DNA of 12,617 nucleotides from Betaproteobacteria bacterium UBA931 (GCA_002293615.1 DBDN01000053.1:3017-15633), one strand, 5' to 3'; positions 1 through 7,169 are shown, numbered from the stretch's first letter. The notes: generated from the letters alone by a model not told the origin. Program-made: numbers and translations.

Positions 1-809
1 TGACAACACAAGGCGACCAGATTCTGGATCGCCCGTTGGCGGCAATCGGCGGTAAGGGTCTTTTTATTAAAGAGCTGGAAGTCGCAATGGAAAGCGGGCA
101 AGCGGATCTTGCCGTACATTCCTTGAAAGATGTGCCGATGGTGTTGCCGGAAGGGTTTACGCTGGCGGCGGTTGCCGAGCGCGAAGATCCGCGTGATGCG
201 CTGGTATCGCCAAAATTTGCCGCTTTGTCGCAGTTACCGGAAGGCGCTGTCGTGGGCACGTCAAGCCTGCGCCGCGAAGCGCAGCTGCGCGAACGTTATC
301 CGCGTCTGGAGATCAAACCGCTACGCGGTAACGTAAACACGCGTTTGCGTAAACTGGATGAGAGGCAATACGATGCGATTGTGCTTGCGGCGGCCGGGTT
401 GATTCGTCTCGGTTTTTCTGGGCGGATTTCCGCATATCTTGATGTTGAGGACAGCCTGCCTGCCGTCGGGCAAGGCGCGCTTGGCCTGGAGTGTCGCAGC
501 GATCGCGCCGATGTGATTGAGCTTTTAAAACCGCTGATACATCAACCGACAACTTTGGCGGTGACGGCGGAGCGCGCGTTTTCGCGTGCATTGGGCGGAA
601 GTTGTCAAACGCCGTTGGCAGCGCATGCGGTACATGACGCCGATCAATTGTGGTTACGGGCATTGGTAGCGGATCGTGAGGGCAAAGAGGTCATGCGCGG
701 TGAAAGCGGTGCCCGGGTACACAGCGAAGAAGAGGCAAACGCGCTGGGGTTGCAATTGGCGGAAGGGTTTATGGCGCGCGGTGTCGCGCGTTTGCTGCCC
801 GGTGAATAA
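1..809 (+). CDS. hemC: Hydroxymethylbilane synthase (porphobilinogen deaminase), 5' end outside window
   Basis: HemC joins four porphobilinogen molecules into linear hydroxymethylbilane in the cytoplasm, the step before ring closure in heme and siroheme synthesis. The open frame runs from base 3, with no start codon in the window that fits the family; about 268 residues are visible and roughly 40 N-terminal ones are missing by comparison with the ~313-residue E. coli enzyme. Seen directly: the GGKGLFIKELE block, VHSLKDVP with the catalytic Asp (codon 129-131), EREDPRDA, GTSSLRR, LRGNVNTRL, LPAVGQGALG, and GGSCQTPL, whose Cys (codon 603-605) would carry the dipyrromethane cofactor. An in-frame TTG at 36 lies inside the conserved N-terminal domain and is not a true start. 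hemD follows immediately, as is common in proteobacteria. The gene looks intact over the visible part. Confidence 0.97.
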   Translation, partial: TTQGDQILDRPLAAIGGKGLFIKELEVAMESGQADLAVHSLKDVPMVLPEGFTLAAVAEREDPRDALVSPKFAALSQLPEGAVVGTSSLRREAQLRERYPRLEIKPLRGNVNTRLRKLDERQYDAIVLAAAGLIRLGFSGRISAYLDVEDSLPAVGQGALGLECRSDRADVIELLKPLIHQPTTLAVTAERAFSRALGGSCQTPLAAHAVHDADQLWLRALVADREGKEVMRGESGARVHSEEEANALGLQLAEGFMARGVARLLPGE

Positions 810-819
810 AAGCACATCA

Positions 820-1596
820 ATGTTTCCGGCATTGAGCGGGCAAGTAATCATTGTCACGCGTCCCGAACATCAGGCGCAAACGCTGATGGCGCAACTGCAA
901 AAGTTTGGCGCAGATGCATTGTTGTTGCCCGGTATTGCCATTATGGCGCCGAAGGATAAAACGGAGCTGCGCAATGTCTGTCGAACGCTTTCCTCTTATC
1001 ATTTCGCGATGTTCGTTTCGGCGAACGCAGTGGACGCCGTCTTTCGGGAAATCGGCGTATGGCCGGAGTCGGTGCAGGCATTGGCGCCCGGTGCCGGCAC
1101 GGCGCGGATTTTGTATGAGAAAGGTGTGCCGAAGGCACAGATTGTTCAGCCTGTTGCCAGCGCCGACAGCGAAGGGTTGCTGGCGCTTCCTTTGTTGCAA
1201 AAAGTTCAGGGAAAGCGTGTCGTGATATTTCGCGGCGAAACCGGACGCGATTATTTAACTCAAGAATTGCAGTTGCGCGGCGCGATTGTACGGCATGTGG
1301 CCTGTTACTGTCGGGTTACACCATCGCTGCCGTCGGAAAGTTTGCGGCAAAGGCTGGGACAGGCTAAACTTAATGGTATTGTGTTCACGGCGAGCGAAGC
1401 TATTGAGAATTTCGAGAAGATGTTGGATGGTAAAACGCTTGCCAGACTGAAAGCGCTTCCGGCATTTGTACCGCATCCGCGTATCGGAGAGAAAGCGGCA
1501 ATGTTGTCGTGGCGCCCGGTAGTGACGGGCAGCGGCGATCAAGAATTGCTTGCGGGTATGAATACTTATTTTTCTGAGAACTTACGGCAACGATGA
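820..1596 (+). CDS. hemD: Uroporphyrinogen-III synthase
   Basis: HemD closes hydroxymethylbilane into uroporphyrinogen III with inversion of ring D. The frame from ATG 820 gives 258 residues, close to the usual ~250. The family is poorly conserved, so the call rests on position between hemC and hemX plus recognisable pieces: VIIVTRPEHQA near the N terminus, VVIFRGETGRDYL in the middle, GIVFTASEAIENF, and HPRIGEKA near the C terminus. The start is uncertain. A GTG at 802 in the same frame would overlap the hemC stop (807-809) and add six residues; neither start has a clear Shine-Dalgarno sequence, which fits translational coupling to hemC. ATG 820 was chosen because it places VTRPEHQA about where the family begins. 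The stop codon overlaps the hemX start. Confidence 0.92.
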   Translation: MFPALSGQVIIVTRPEHQAQTLMAQLQKFGADALLLPGIAIMAPKDKTELRNVCRTLSSYHFAMFVSANAVDAVFREIGVWPESVQALAPGAGTARILYEKGVPKAQIVQPVASADSEGLLALPLLQKVQGKRVVIFRGETGRDYLTQELQLRGAIVRHVACYCRVTPSLPSESLRQRLGQAKLNGIVFTASEAIENFEKMLDGKTLARLKALPAFVPHPRIGEKAAMLSWRPVVTGSGDQELLAGMNTYFSENLRQR

Positions 1597-2777
1597 CGAT
1601 GACAGAGCAAGATTTTCCCAACAAGAAGCCTCGCGAAAACGGCGTGCCAGCCGGGGGTGATGTAACCGATGAAAGCGACGCGGTCAAACCCGTCGAGAAG
1701 CAGACGGCAGATTCACCATCGCCGGTATTTTCATCTTCATCAACGGTGTCGCCGACCTTGCAAAGCGAAGCGGCGCGTAAATCCGGAAACGGTATTGTGA
1801 TTACACTATTGTGGTTTGCCGTTCTTTTGTTGGCGGGCGCGCAATTTTATCTTTGGCAGGAAAGCAAGAAAGACAGTAATGCCTGGCAAATGAGCACAGC
1901 GCAGCGGTTGGCACAACTGGAGGAAGCCGGCAAACAGCAGAAAACTGTCGAAGAGCGTTATGCCAGTGGCCAAGGTTTGATGCAGGAACGGCTTGCCGCT
2001 TTTGAGACGCGTATCAATCAGATGCAAGCGGAACGCCAGACCATGGAAAAAATGTATGCGCAGGTATTGCCGGTGCGCGACGAAATGGTCATGCGGGAAG
2101 TCGAAAATCGTGTGTATCTGGCGGAGCAGCAACTGACGGTAACCGGCAACATTACTGCGGCATTGGGCATGCTTCAGGAAGCCGATAATGAATTGGGAAC
2201 ATTGAATCGACCGGACCTTTCCGAGGTGCGCTCGGTGTTGATTCAGGATATGGAGATGCTGCAACGCACGCCGGTATTTGATATGCACCGTTTTCTGGCG
2301 AAGATCGATCAGGCGCTTGAAAATGCCGCTACGATGGCTGCTTATGAGTTGCCGACGGTCATGCCGATTGTGCCGTCTTCAGAAAAACCCGAGGATGCGC
2401 CAAATTGGCAACGCTGGTGGGACGGTATCAAAAATACGGTATTGTCCATGGTGCGCATTCAGACCAGCAATCATCAGCAGAGTATGCCGAAGGTGACGGA
2501 TATTGCGTTGGATCGCCAAGAGTTGCGCACGCGTTTATTGGCATTGCGCATGATGGTGTTGACACGCCAGCCGTTGGCGCGTAGTGAATCGATTTCAACC
2601 AGCGCCTGGCTAAGCGATCATTTCGACCTCAATGATGCAAACGTAGCCGCTTTACAGAGCACGTTGAACGACTTGGTGGCGTCACCGCTGGCAACGCCAT
2701 TGCCCGATGTCTCGAAAACGCTTGCCGCGTTGCGTGTTTGGCGCTCCGAACAAGCCCGCGCTTTTGCAACGTATTGA
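1593..2777 (+). CDS. hemX: HemX family membrane protein
   Basis: HemX belongs to a proteobacterial family encoded next to hemCD. It is sometimes annotated as a uroporphyrinogen-III C-methyltransferase, but it has no methyltransferase motifs and its biochemical role is unclear. The 394-residue product matches the E. coli length (~393). Seen: a hydrophilic N-terminal segment rich in Ser, Pro, Glu and Lys (residues 1-63), one membrane segment (about 66-88, GIVITLLWFAVLLLAGAQFYLW-like), then a long charged helical region likely to form a coiled coil (about 95-150) and a helical C-terminal domain. This predicts an inner-membrane anchor with most of the chain in the periplasm. ATG 1593 overlaps the hemD stop as ATGA, indicating translational coupling; a second ATG at 1599 is possible. 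hemY starts 29 bases downstream. Confidence 0.9.
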   Translation: MTMTEQDFPNKKPRENGVPAGGDVTDESDAVKPVEKQTADSPSPVFSSSSTVSPTLQSEAARKSGNGIVITLLWFAVLLLAGAQFYLWQESKKDSNAWQMSTAQRLAQLEEAGKQQKTVEERYASGQGLMQERLAAFETRINQMQAERQTMEKMYAQVLPVRDEMVMREVENRVYLAEQQLTVTGNITAALGMLQEADNELGTLNRPDLSEVRSVLIQDMEMLQRTPVFDMHRFLAKIDQALENAATMAAYELPTVMPIVPSSEKPEDAPNWQRWWDGIKNTVLSMVRIQTSNHQQSMPKVTDIALDRQELRTRLLALRMMVLTRQPLARSESISTSAWLSDHFDLNDANVAALQSTLNDLVASPLATPLPDVSKTLAALRVWRSEQARAFATY

Positions 2778-2806
2778 CCAGAAATAACGATTAACGCAAA
2801 ACGCTT

Positions 2807-3643
2807 ATGAAACTTTTGTTCCGCCTGCTCCTGATTGTTGCTATCGCTGTCGCGGCCGGTATTTTTGCTCGGCTAAATAGTGGCTATGTACAACTTTCTG
2901 CGCCGATGTTTCGCTTTGAGTCCAGCCTGAATTTTTTTATTATTGTCTGGTTGTTCAGCTTTGCGCTGTTTTATTACATGATACGCATAGTACGTGGCGT
3001 CAAGCAATTGCCGGAATGGTGGCGGATGCGGCGTATCCAAAAAGTACGCGAAAAAATGTTTAAGTTGCAGAATGAACTATTTTTTTCATTGCAACGCGAA
3101 CGCTTTCACGATGCGCAAGAAAAAGCGAAAGAAATATTGTCATTGCCGGAGGCCTACCCGTTGCCTGCAGTGATCGGCGCCATAGCCGCACTGAAGATGC
3201 GTGACGTCAAAGCCGCCGAAGAATTTATTCATTGTGATGCTCTGGCGCCTTTGGTGTACCGTGTTACGCGTACTTTGCTCGAAGCGGAGTTGTATCTGGT
3301 GAAGAAAGAACCGTTGCGCGCGTTAAGCCTATTGCGTGAAATGCGTGAATGGGAGGGGTTGCACAGTACCGCACTGAAGTTTGAGTTGCAGGCATTGGTT
3401 AACGCCGGCAGGTTTAAGGAAATGCTGCCGGTGATTGAGCAAATCGAAAATATTCGCGCGTTAACGCCGGCAGAGGCAAAATTTATGAAAGAGGCGGTCG
3501 AGGCGCAGCTTGACATGGGTGTGTCGCCCGAATTGTCTCAAGATCAGAAAAACGAAGTTCAGAAAGAGGCGCTCGTGCCGCAGCAGGATCAGCGCAGCCA
3601 TGACAGTGAAGAGAACATCGGGCTGGTTGCACATGATCAATAG
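2807..3643 (+). CDS. hemY: HemY-type heme biosynthesis-associated membrane protein, short form
   Basis: This is the proteobacterial HemY (HemY_N/TPR type), not the protoporphyrinogen oxidase of Bacillus that shares the name. Seen: two N-terminal hydrophobic segments (about residues 3-20 and 42-61) flanking GYVQLSAPMFRFESSL, a basic stretch (KQLPEWWRMRRIQK), then helical TPR-like sequence to about residue 243. The last ~35 residues are rich in Gln, Glu and Asp and do not look like TPR. The product is 278 residues, against about 390-400 in E. coli HemY, so the C-terminal third is missing. Only 70 bases separate its stop from the next gene, so the missing part is not hidden in another frame downstream. 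No Shine-Dalgarno sequence is obvious. It is probably cotranscribed with hemCDX. Family assignment is firm; whether the short form is functional is unknown. Confidence 0.87.
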   Translation: MKLLFRLLLIVAIAVAAGIFARLNSGYVQLSAPMFRFESSLNFFIIVWLFSFALFYYMIRIVRGVKQLPEWWRMRRIQKVREKMFKLQNELFFSLQRERFHDAQEKAKEILSLPEAYPLPAVIGAIAALKMRDVKAAEEFIHCDALAPLVYRVTRTLLEAELYLVKKEPLRALSLLREMREWEGLHSTALKFELQALVNAGRFKEMLPVIEQIENIRALTPAEAKFMKEAVEAQLDMGVSPELSQDQKNEVQKEALVPQQDQRSHDSEENIGLVAHDQ

Positions 3644-3648
3644 GATGG

Positions 3649-3670
3649 ATAGCGGCTGTTAACGCGCTAT
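3649..3670 (+). terminator. Weak hairpin after hemY, possible terminator
   Basis: The arms ATAGCG (3649-3654) and CGCTAT (3665-3670) are perfectly complementary around a 10-base loop and are followed by TTTCC. It sits six bases after the hemY stop. The stem is only six pairs and the T tract is poor, so termination would be partial at best. It could mark the end of the hem operon or be chance. Confidence 0.25.
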
Positions 3671-3713
3671 TTCCTAAGATAAAAACACATAAATTATTTT
3701 TTGAGGGATTAGT

Positions 3714-4130
3714 ATGAACACACCGAGTAATAATCGCTTGCCTGAAATCAACATGGACATAGCTTCGCTTTACCGTGAGGAAGTGTTGACAGACCGTAAG
3801 GTCGGTATTTTGCGCATACTGCATCCTATCAAAGCGGACGGAAGTGCCGACGACAGCCGTGCAACGGTTTATTCGGGCGAAGCGCAGTTGATGAGTACGG
3901 TTGGCGCTTTGCCGGTGGCGTTTGATATTCCTGCGAAAAGCCTTGAAGAAGCGCTGGCGAGTTATAAAGAATCGGCGCGCGAAGCCGTCGAGCGTACCGT
4001 TGAAGAGTTGCAGGAGCTGCGGCGCCAAGCGGCGTCATCGCTGGTGATTCCGCAATCGGGCAATCTCGGCGGTGCACCGGGGATGGGTGGTTTAGGTGGC
4101 ATGGGTGGCGGCAAAATCCAGATGCCGTGA
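3714..4130 (+). CDS. Uncharacterised conserved-type protein with Gly/Met-rich tail
   Basis: I do not recognise a named function. The 138-residue product resembles hypothetical cytoplasmic proteins I associate with beta- and gammaproteobacteria, but this is memory, not a search. Seen: an N-terminal part with LPEINMDIASLYREEVLTDR, a likely beta-rich middle (about residues 29-72, including VGILRILHPI, a charged ADGSADDSRA turn and TVYSGEAQLM), a long amphipathic charged helix (about 75-109), and a low-complexity tail from 116 rich in Gly and Met (GMGGLGGMGGGKIQMP). There is no signal peptide, membrane segment or Cys motif. Start choice is supported by GAGGGA (3703-3708) five bases before ATG. 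It lies between hemY and grxD in the same orientation, with 70 and 137 bases on either side, so it may be its own transcription unit. The tail could be for assembly or protein contact, but that is a guess. Confidence 0.85.
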   Translation: MNTPSNNRLPEINMDIASLYREEVLTDRKVGILRILHPIKADGSADDSRATVYSGEAQLMSTVGALPVAFDIPAKSLEEALASYKESAREAVERTVEELQELRRQAASSLVIPQSGNLGGAPGMGGLGGMGGGKIQMP

Positions 4131-4205
4131 TCGGGAAATCAGGGAACAGGGAAATTTAATTTCGCAGCGGGTGCAAACCAATAGCAGGTATTTATCGGAG
4201 GCGTA

Positions 4206-4271
4206 ATGCCGAATGACGATGTGTGTTGCTCAAGGCGCTGCAGTTTGCGATTAGAGGAAGTCAATCAATGA
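4206..4271 (+). CDS. Possible Cys-containing leader peptide of grxD (21 codons)
   Basis: A short frame starting at ATG 4206 encodes 21 residues (MPNDDVCCSRRCSLRLEEVN plus Gln) and ends with TGA 4269-4271, which overlaps the grxD start codon (4268-4270) as ATGA. A strong Shine-Dalgarno sequence, GGAGG (4197-4201), lies four bases before the ATG. Three of the 21 residues are cysteine, two adjacent and a third four positions on, with AGG and CGC arginine codons between them. The arrangement would couple grxD translation to reading of the small frame, and the Cys codons suggest a possible response to cysteine or thiol state. This is inference from layout; no known family is recognised, and a frame this short can arise by chance. 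Confidence 0.38.
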   Translation: MPNDDVCCSRRCSLRLEEVNQ

Positions 4272-4585
4272 GTATTCAAGAAAAAATTCACACACAGGTT
4301 ACCGAAAACCCGATCGTGCTTTACATGAAGGGAACACCAGAGATGCCAATGTGCGGGTTTTCAGCGATGGTGGTGGAAATCCTCAAACATGCGGGCGCGG
4401 CGCAATATCTTGCGGTTAATGTACTGGACGATCCTGAAATTCGTCAGGGCATTAAGGATTATGCGCAATGGCCGACAATCCCACAGCTTTACATTAAGGG
4501 CGAGTTTATCGGCGGTTGCGATATCGTGCGCGAGATGTACGAAAGCGGCGAGTTGCTGCCGTTGTTGAGTTCAGTGAATTCATAA
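4268..4585 (+). CDS. grxD: Monothiol glutaredoxin, Grx4 type
   Basis: GrxD is a cytoplasmic monothiol glutaredoxin that binds a glutathione-ligated [2Fe-2S] cluster, often with BolA proteins, and serves in iron-sulfur trafficking and iron sensing. The 105-residue product has the expected length. Seen: MKGTP (residues 20-24) with the glutathione-contacting Lys, the signature CGFS at 29-32, WPTIPQLYI with the cis-proline, and GGCDI at 82-86. ATG 4268 was chosen over an in-frame GTG at 4223 because GAGGAAG (4254-4260) sits seven bases upstream and the product then begins MSIQEKI as in the family. A small frame ends on this start codon. cmk begins five bases after the stop, so the two are almost certainly cotranscribed, although grxD is not the usual cmk neighbour. 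Confidence 0.96.
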   Translation: MSIQEKIHTQVTENPIVLYMKGTPEMPMCGFSAMVVEILKHAGAAQYLAVNVLDDPEIRQGIKDYAQWPTIPQLYIKGEFIGGCDIVREMYESGELLPLLSSVNS

Positions 4586-4590
4586 TTTTT

Positions 4591-5259
4591 ATGGTTTCTT
4601 CCGTTCCGGTCATTACGGTAGACGGACCGGCGGCGTCCGGGAAAGGTACGTTGGCGGAAGGATTGGCGCAGGCGCTTGGTTTTCATCTGCTTGACAGCGG
4701 CGTTTTTTACCGGATGCTGGGTTGGAAGGCATTGCAATGCGGTATTGCGTTGGACGATGAGTCGGCGCTGGCGGAACAGGCGGTAACGTTAATGCCGGAA
4801 TTTCACGGGTGCCAAATCTGGCTCGACGGGCAGGATATCGCTCAAGTCATACGTCATCAGGAAATCGGTACGGCGGCGTCAAAAATCGCAGCATTGCCGC
4901 AAGTGCGCGCTTCTTTGCTGCGGTTGCAGCGGCAGGCACGCCGCGCGCCGGGGCTGGTGGCCGATGGGCGCGATATGGGGACGGTGGTATTTCCTGATGC
5001 TCTATGCAAGTTTTTTTTAACGGCAAGCGGCGCGATTAGGGCGGAAAGGCGACATAAGCAGTTGATAGAAAAGGGATTAGCAAGTAATATAACCACCCTT
5101 TTACAAGAAATCAGCGAGCGCGACGCCCGTGATGAAAGCCGCGTAACGGCGCCCTTGAAGCCGGCGGTAAACGCAGTGACCATAGACACGACATCATTGG
5201 ATGCGGATCAGGTTTTAACATTGGCGTTGCAGCATTGCCGTCGCCTTGGCTTGTCTTAA
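4591..5259 (+). CDS. cmk: Cytidylate kinase (CMP/dCMP kinase)
   Basis: Cmk phosphorylates CMP and dCMP using ATP, recycling pyrimidine nucleotides in the cytoplasm. The 222-residue product matches the bacterial family (about 220-230). Seen: the P-loop GPAASGKGT (residues 12-20), LDSGVFYRMLGW for nucleoside binding, ADGRDMGTVVFPDA, the lid-type RRHKQL segment, and SERDARDESRVTAPLKPA near the C terminus, all family hallmarks. ATG 4591 starts five residues before the first strand (VITVDGPAASG); a longer frame back to 4516 lies inside grxD and is rejected. No clear Shine-Dalgarno sequence precedes it, fitting coupling to grxD just five bases upstream. cmk followed by rpsA and ihfB is a classic proteobacterial order, but aroA, which usually precedes cmk, is absent here. 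Confidence 0.96.
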   Translation: MVSSVPVITVDGPAASGKGTLAEGLAQALGFHLLDSGVFYRMLGWKALQCGIALDDESALAEQAVTLMPEFHGCQIWLDGQDIAQVIRHQEIGTAASKIAALPQVRASLLRLQRQARRAPGLVADGRDMGTVVFPDALCKFFLTASGAIRAERRHKQLIEKGLASNITTLLQEISERDARDESRVTAPLKPAVNAVTIDTTSLDADQVLTLALQHCRRLGLS

Positions 5260-5263
5260 AAGC

Positions 5264-5286
5264 GCTTTGGTGTTTGAAAACCAAGC
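5264..5286 (+). other. Hairpin just after cmk
   Basis: TTGGT (5267-5271) pairs with ACCAA (5280-5284); two more GC pairs (5264-5265 with 5285-5286) extend the stem past a bulged T. There is no real T tract after it, so it is more likely a readthrough or RNA-processing structure between cmk and rpsA than a strong terminator. Confidence 0.25.
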
Positions 5287-5367
5287 TATTTAAGAACTGA
5301 ATTTTGTGAATTGGCATGTATTGGGCTTTAGCCAGCCGTATACGTGCTTTTTATTAACCAACCCGTC

Positions 5368-5401
5368 AGCACGAGATACAGGGTTCTCGTTCGACGGTGC
5401 T
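5368..5401 (+). promoter_or_regulatory. Hairpin in the rpsA leader, possible S1 autoregulatory element
   Basis: The 170-base gap between cmk and rpsA holds a leader whose clearest structure is ACGAGA (5371-5376) paired with TCTCGT (5385-5390) around an eight-base loop, TACAGGGT. Flanking AGCAC (5368-5372) and GTGCT (5397-5401) are also complementary, giving an alternative or extended stem. The structure ends about 13 bases before the rpsA Shine-Dalgarno AAGGA. In gammaproteobacteria S1 represses its own mRNA through a structured leader with purine-rich, GGA-type loops; the AGGG loop here is comparable but not identical. That link is inferred. I could not find a convincing promoter in the same gap. 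Confidence 0.35.
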
Positions 5402-5429
5402 TATTTTTTTATTGAAGGAACCAACCCAA

Positions 5430-7151
5430 ATGGCTACTGCTATAACCTCCCCGGCGTCTGCCGACAGTTTTGCCGCTTTATTCGAAGAGTCTCTGGCACG
5501 CCAGGAAATGCGGCAAGGCGAATTGATTACTGCCGAAGTGATCCGCGTCGATTACAACATTGTGGTTGTAAACGCCGGACTCAAATCCGAAAGTTTTATC
5601 CCCATCGAGGAATTTAAAAACGATAACGGCGACGTTGAAGTCAAAGAAGGCGATTTTGTCACGGTCGCGATTGAGTCTATCGAAGACGGCTACGGTACGA
5701 CGCGTTTGTCGCATGATAAGGCCAAGCGTCTGAAAGCTTGGCAGGATCTCGAAATTGCGATGGAAGAAGGCACTTTGTTGCAAGGCCTTGTTACCAGTAA
5801 AGTAAAAGGAGGCCTGACCGTGATGATGAACGGTATCCGCGCTTTCCTGCCCGGTTCGCTGATTGACGTCCGCCCAATTAAAGATACATCGCCCTACGAA
5901 AACAAGACGATGGAGTTCAAAGTCATCAAGCTCGACAAAAAGCGCAACAATGTAGTGGTATCACGCCGCGCCGTGCTTGAAGAAAACATGGGCGAAGATC
6001 GTGAGAAGCTGCTGGAAACCTTGACCGAAGGCGCGATTGTCAAAGGTGTGGTCAAGAACATTACCGATTACGGCGCTTTTGTGGATCTTGGCGGTATCGA
6101 CGGCTTATTGCATATTACCGACTTGGCCTGGCGTCGCGTCAAGCATCCCTCGGAAGTATTGACGGTGGGCGAAGAGGTCGAAGCCAAAGTATTGAAATTC
6201 GATCAGGACAAAAACCGCGTGTCGCTGGGCATTAAACAGTTGGGCGACGATCCGTGGGCGGGGTTGGCGCGCCGTTATCCGGCGGGCACGCATCTTTTTG
6301 GTAAAGTGACCAATATCACCGATTACGGCGCCTTTGTTGAAATCGAAACCGGTATCGAAGGCTTGGTGCACGTTTCCGAGATGGACTGGACGAACAAAAA
6401 CATTCACCCGACCAAAGTGACCCAGCTTGGCGATGAAGTAGAAGTCATGATTCTCGAAATCGATGAAGAGCGCCGCCGCATTTCGCTGGGCATGAAGCAA
6501 TGCAAACCCAACCCATGGGAAGAGTTTGCCATGAATCACAAGAAAGGTGACCACGTCAAAGGCGCGATTAAATCAATTACGGATTTTGGCGTCTTCATCG
6601 GGTTGCCAGGCAATATTGACGGGCTGGTGCATCTTTCCGACCTTTCCTGGACGTTACCGGGTGAAACCGCGGTTCGCGATTATAAGAAGGGGCAGGAAAT
6701 TGAAGCTGTGGTGCTGGCCATCGATGTTGAACGCGAACGCATCTCGCTGGGCGTCAAACAGCTCGAAGGCGATCCATTCAGCAATTTTGTCGCCATCAAT
6801 GACAAAGGCAGTATTGTCGAAGGTGTCGTCAAAGAAATGGATCCCAAGGGCGCGGTCGTTACGCTGGCCGATGGTGAAGTCGAGGGCTATCTGCGGGCGT
6901 CGGAGCTGTCGCGGGATCGCGTTGAGGACATTCGCCAGCACTTGAAAGAAGGCGAAAAAATTTCCGCGATGATTATCAATATCGACCGCAAAAACCGTAC
7001 CATTAATTTGTCTGTGAAACAGAAGGACAACGCGGATGAAAATGAGGCGTTAAAACGGATGAAAACGGAAAATGCCGCGGGTAATGCGGGGGTGACCAAC
7101 CTTGGCGCTTTGTTAAAAGCGAAATTGGGTGGCAGCAAAGAAGAGGAATAA
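5430..7151 (+). CDS. rpsA: 30S ribosomal protein S1
   Basis: S1 is the large mRNA-binding protein of the 30S subunit, needed to start translation on structured or weak-Shine-Dalgarno messages. The product is 573 residues (E. coli 557). Six S1-type OB folds can be followed: roughly 28-95, 113-179, 200-268, 285-355, 372-442 and 459-528. Domains 3 to 5 show the canonical NITDYGAFVDL, NITDYGAFVEI and SITDFGVFIGL strands and the repeated RISLG(M/V)KQ closing motif. The C-terminal tail after about 540 is charged and low in complexity, ending in several Glu. ATG 5430 was chosen because MATAITSP and the first domain follow directly and AAGGA (5415-5419) lies ten bases upstream; the earlier in-frame start at 5397 falls in the leader. 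ihfB starts 18 bases after the stop. Confidence 0.98.
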   Translation: MATAITSPASADSFAALFEESLARQEMRQGELITAEVIRVDYNIVVVNAGLKSESFIPIEEFKNDNGDVEVKEGDFVTVAIESIEDGYGTTRLSHDKAKRLKAWQDLEIAMEEGTLLQGLVTSKVKGGLTVMMNGIRAFLPGSLIDVRPIKDTSPYENKTMEFKVIKLDKKRNNVVVSRRAVLEENMGEDREKLLETLTEGAIVKGVVKNITDYGAFVDLGGIDGLLHITDLAWRRVKHPSEVLTVGEEVEAKVLKFDQDKNRVSLGIKQLGDDPWAGLARRYPAGTHLFGKVTNITDYGAFVEIETGIEGLVHVSEMDWTNKNIHPTKVTQLGDEVEVMILEIDEERRRISLGMKQCKPNPWEEFAMNHKKGDHVKGAIKSITDFGVFIGLPGNIDGLVHLSDLSWTLPGETAVRDYKKGQEIEAVVLAIDVERERISLGVKQLEGDPFSNFVAINDKGSIVEGVVKEMDPKGAVVTLADGEVEGYLRASELSRDRVEDIRQHLKEGEKISAMIINIDRKNRTINLSVKQKDNADENEALKRMKTENAAGNAGVTNLGALLKAKLGGSKEEE

Positions 7152-7169
7152 ACTTCCGGAAAGGGCGAT

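Noticed and set aside
3483..4028. 181-codon open frame on the minus strand
   Set aside because: It lies opposite hemY and the 138-residue gene, both of which have good coding signals and ribosome sites; its product is Arg/His/Ala-rich with no domain, typical of an antisense shadow.
4223..4267. In-frame GTG extension of grxD
   Set aside because: It adds 15 residues not seen in the family and has no ribosome site, whereas ATG 4268 has GAGGAAG seven bases upstream.
5306..5617. 103-codon plus-strand frame over the rpsA leader and start
   Set aside because: It overlaps the rpsA N-terminal coding region in another frame and its product has no family features.
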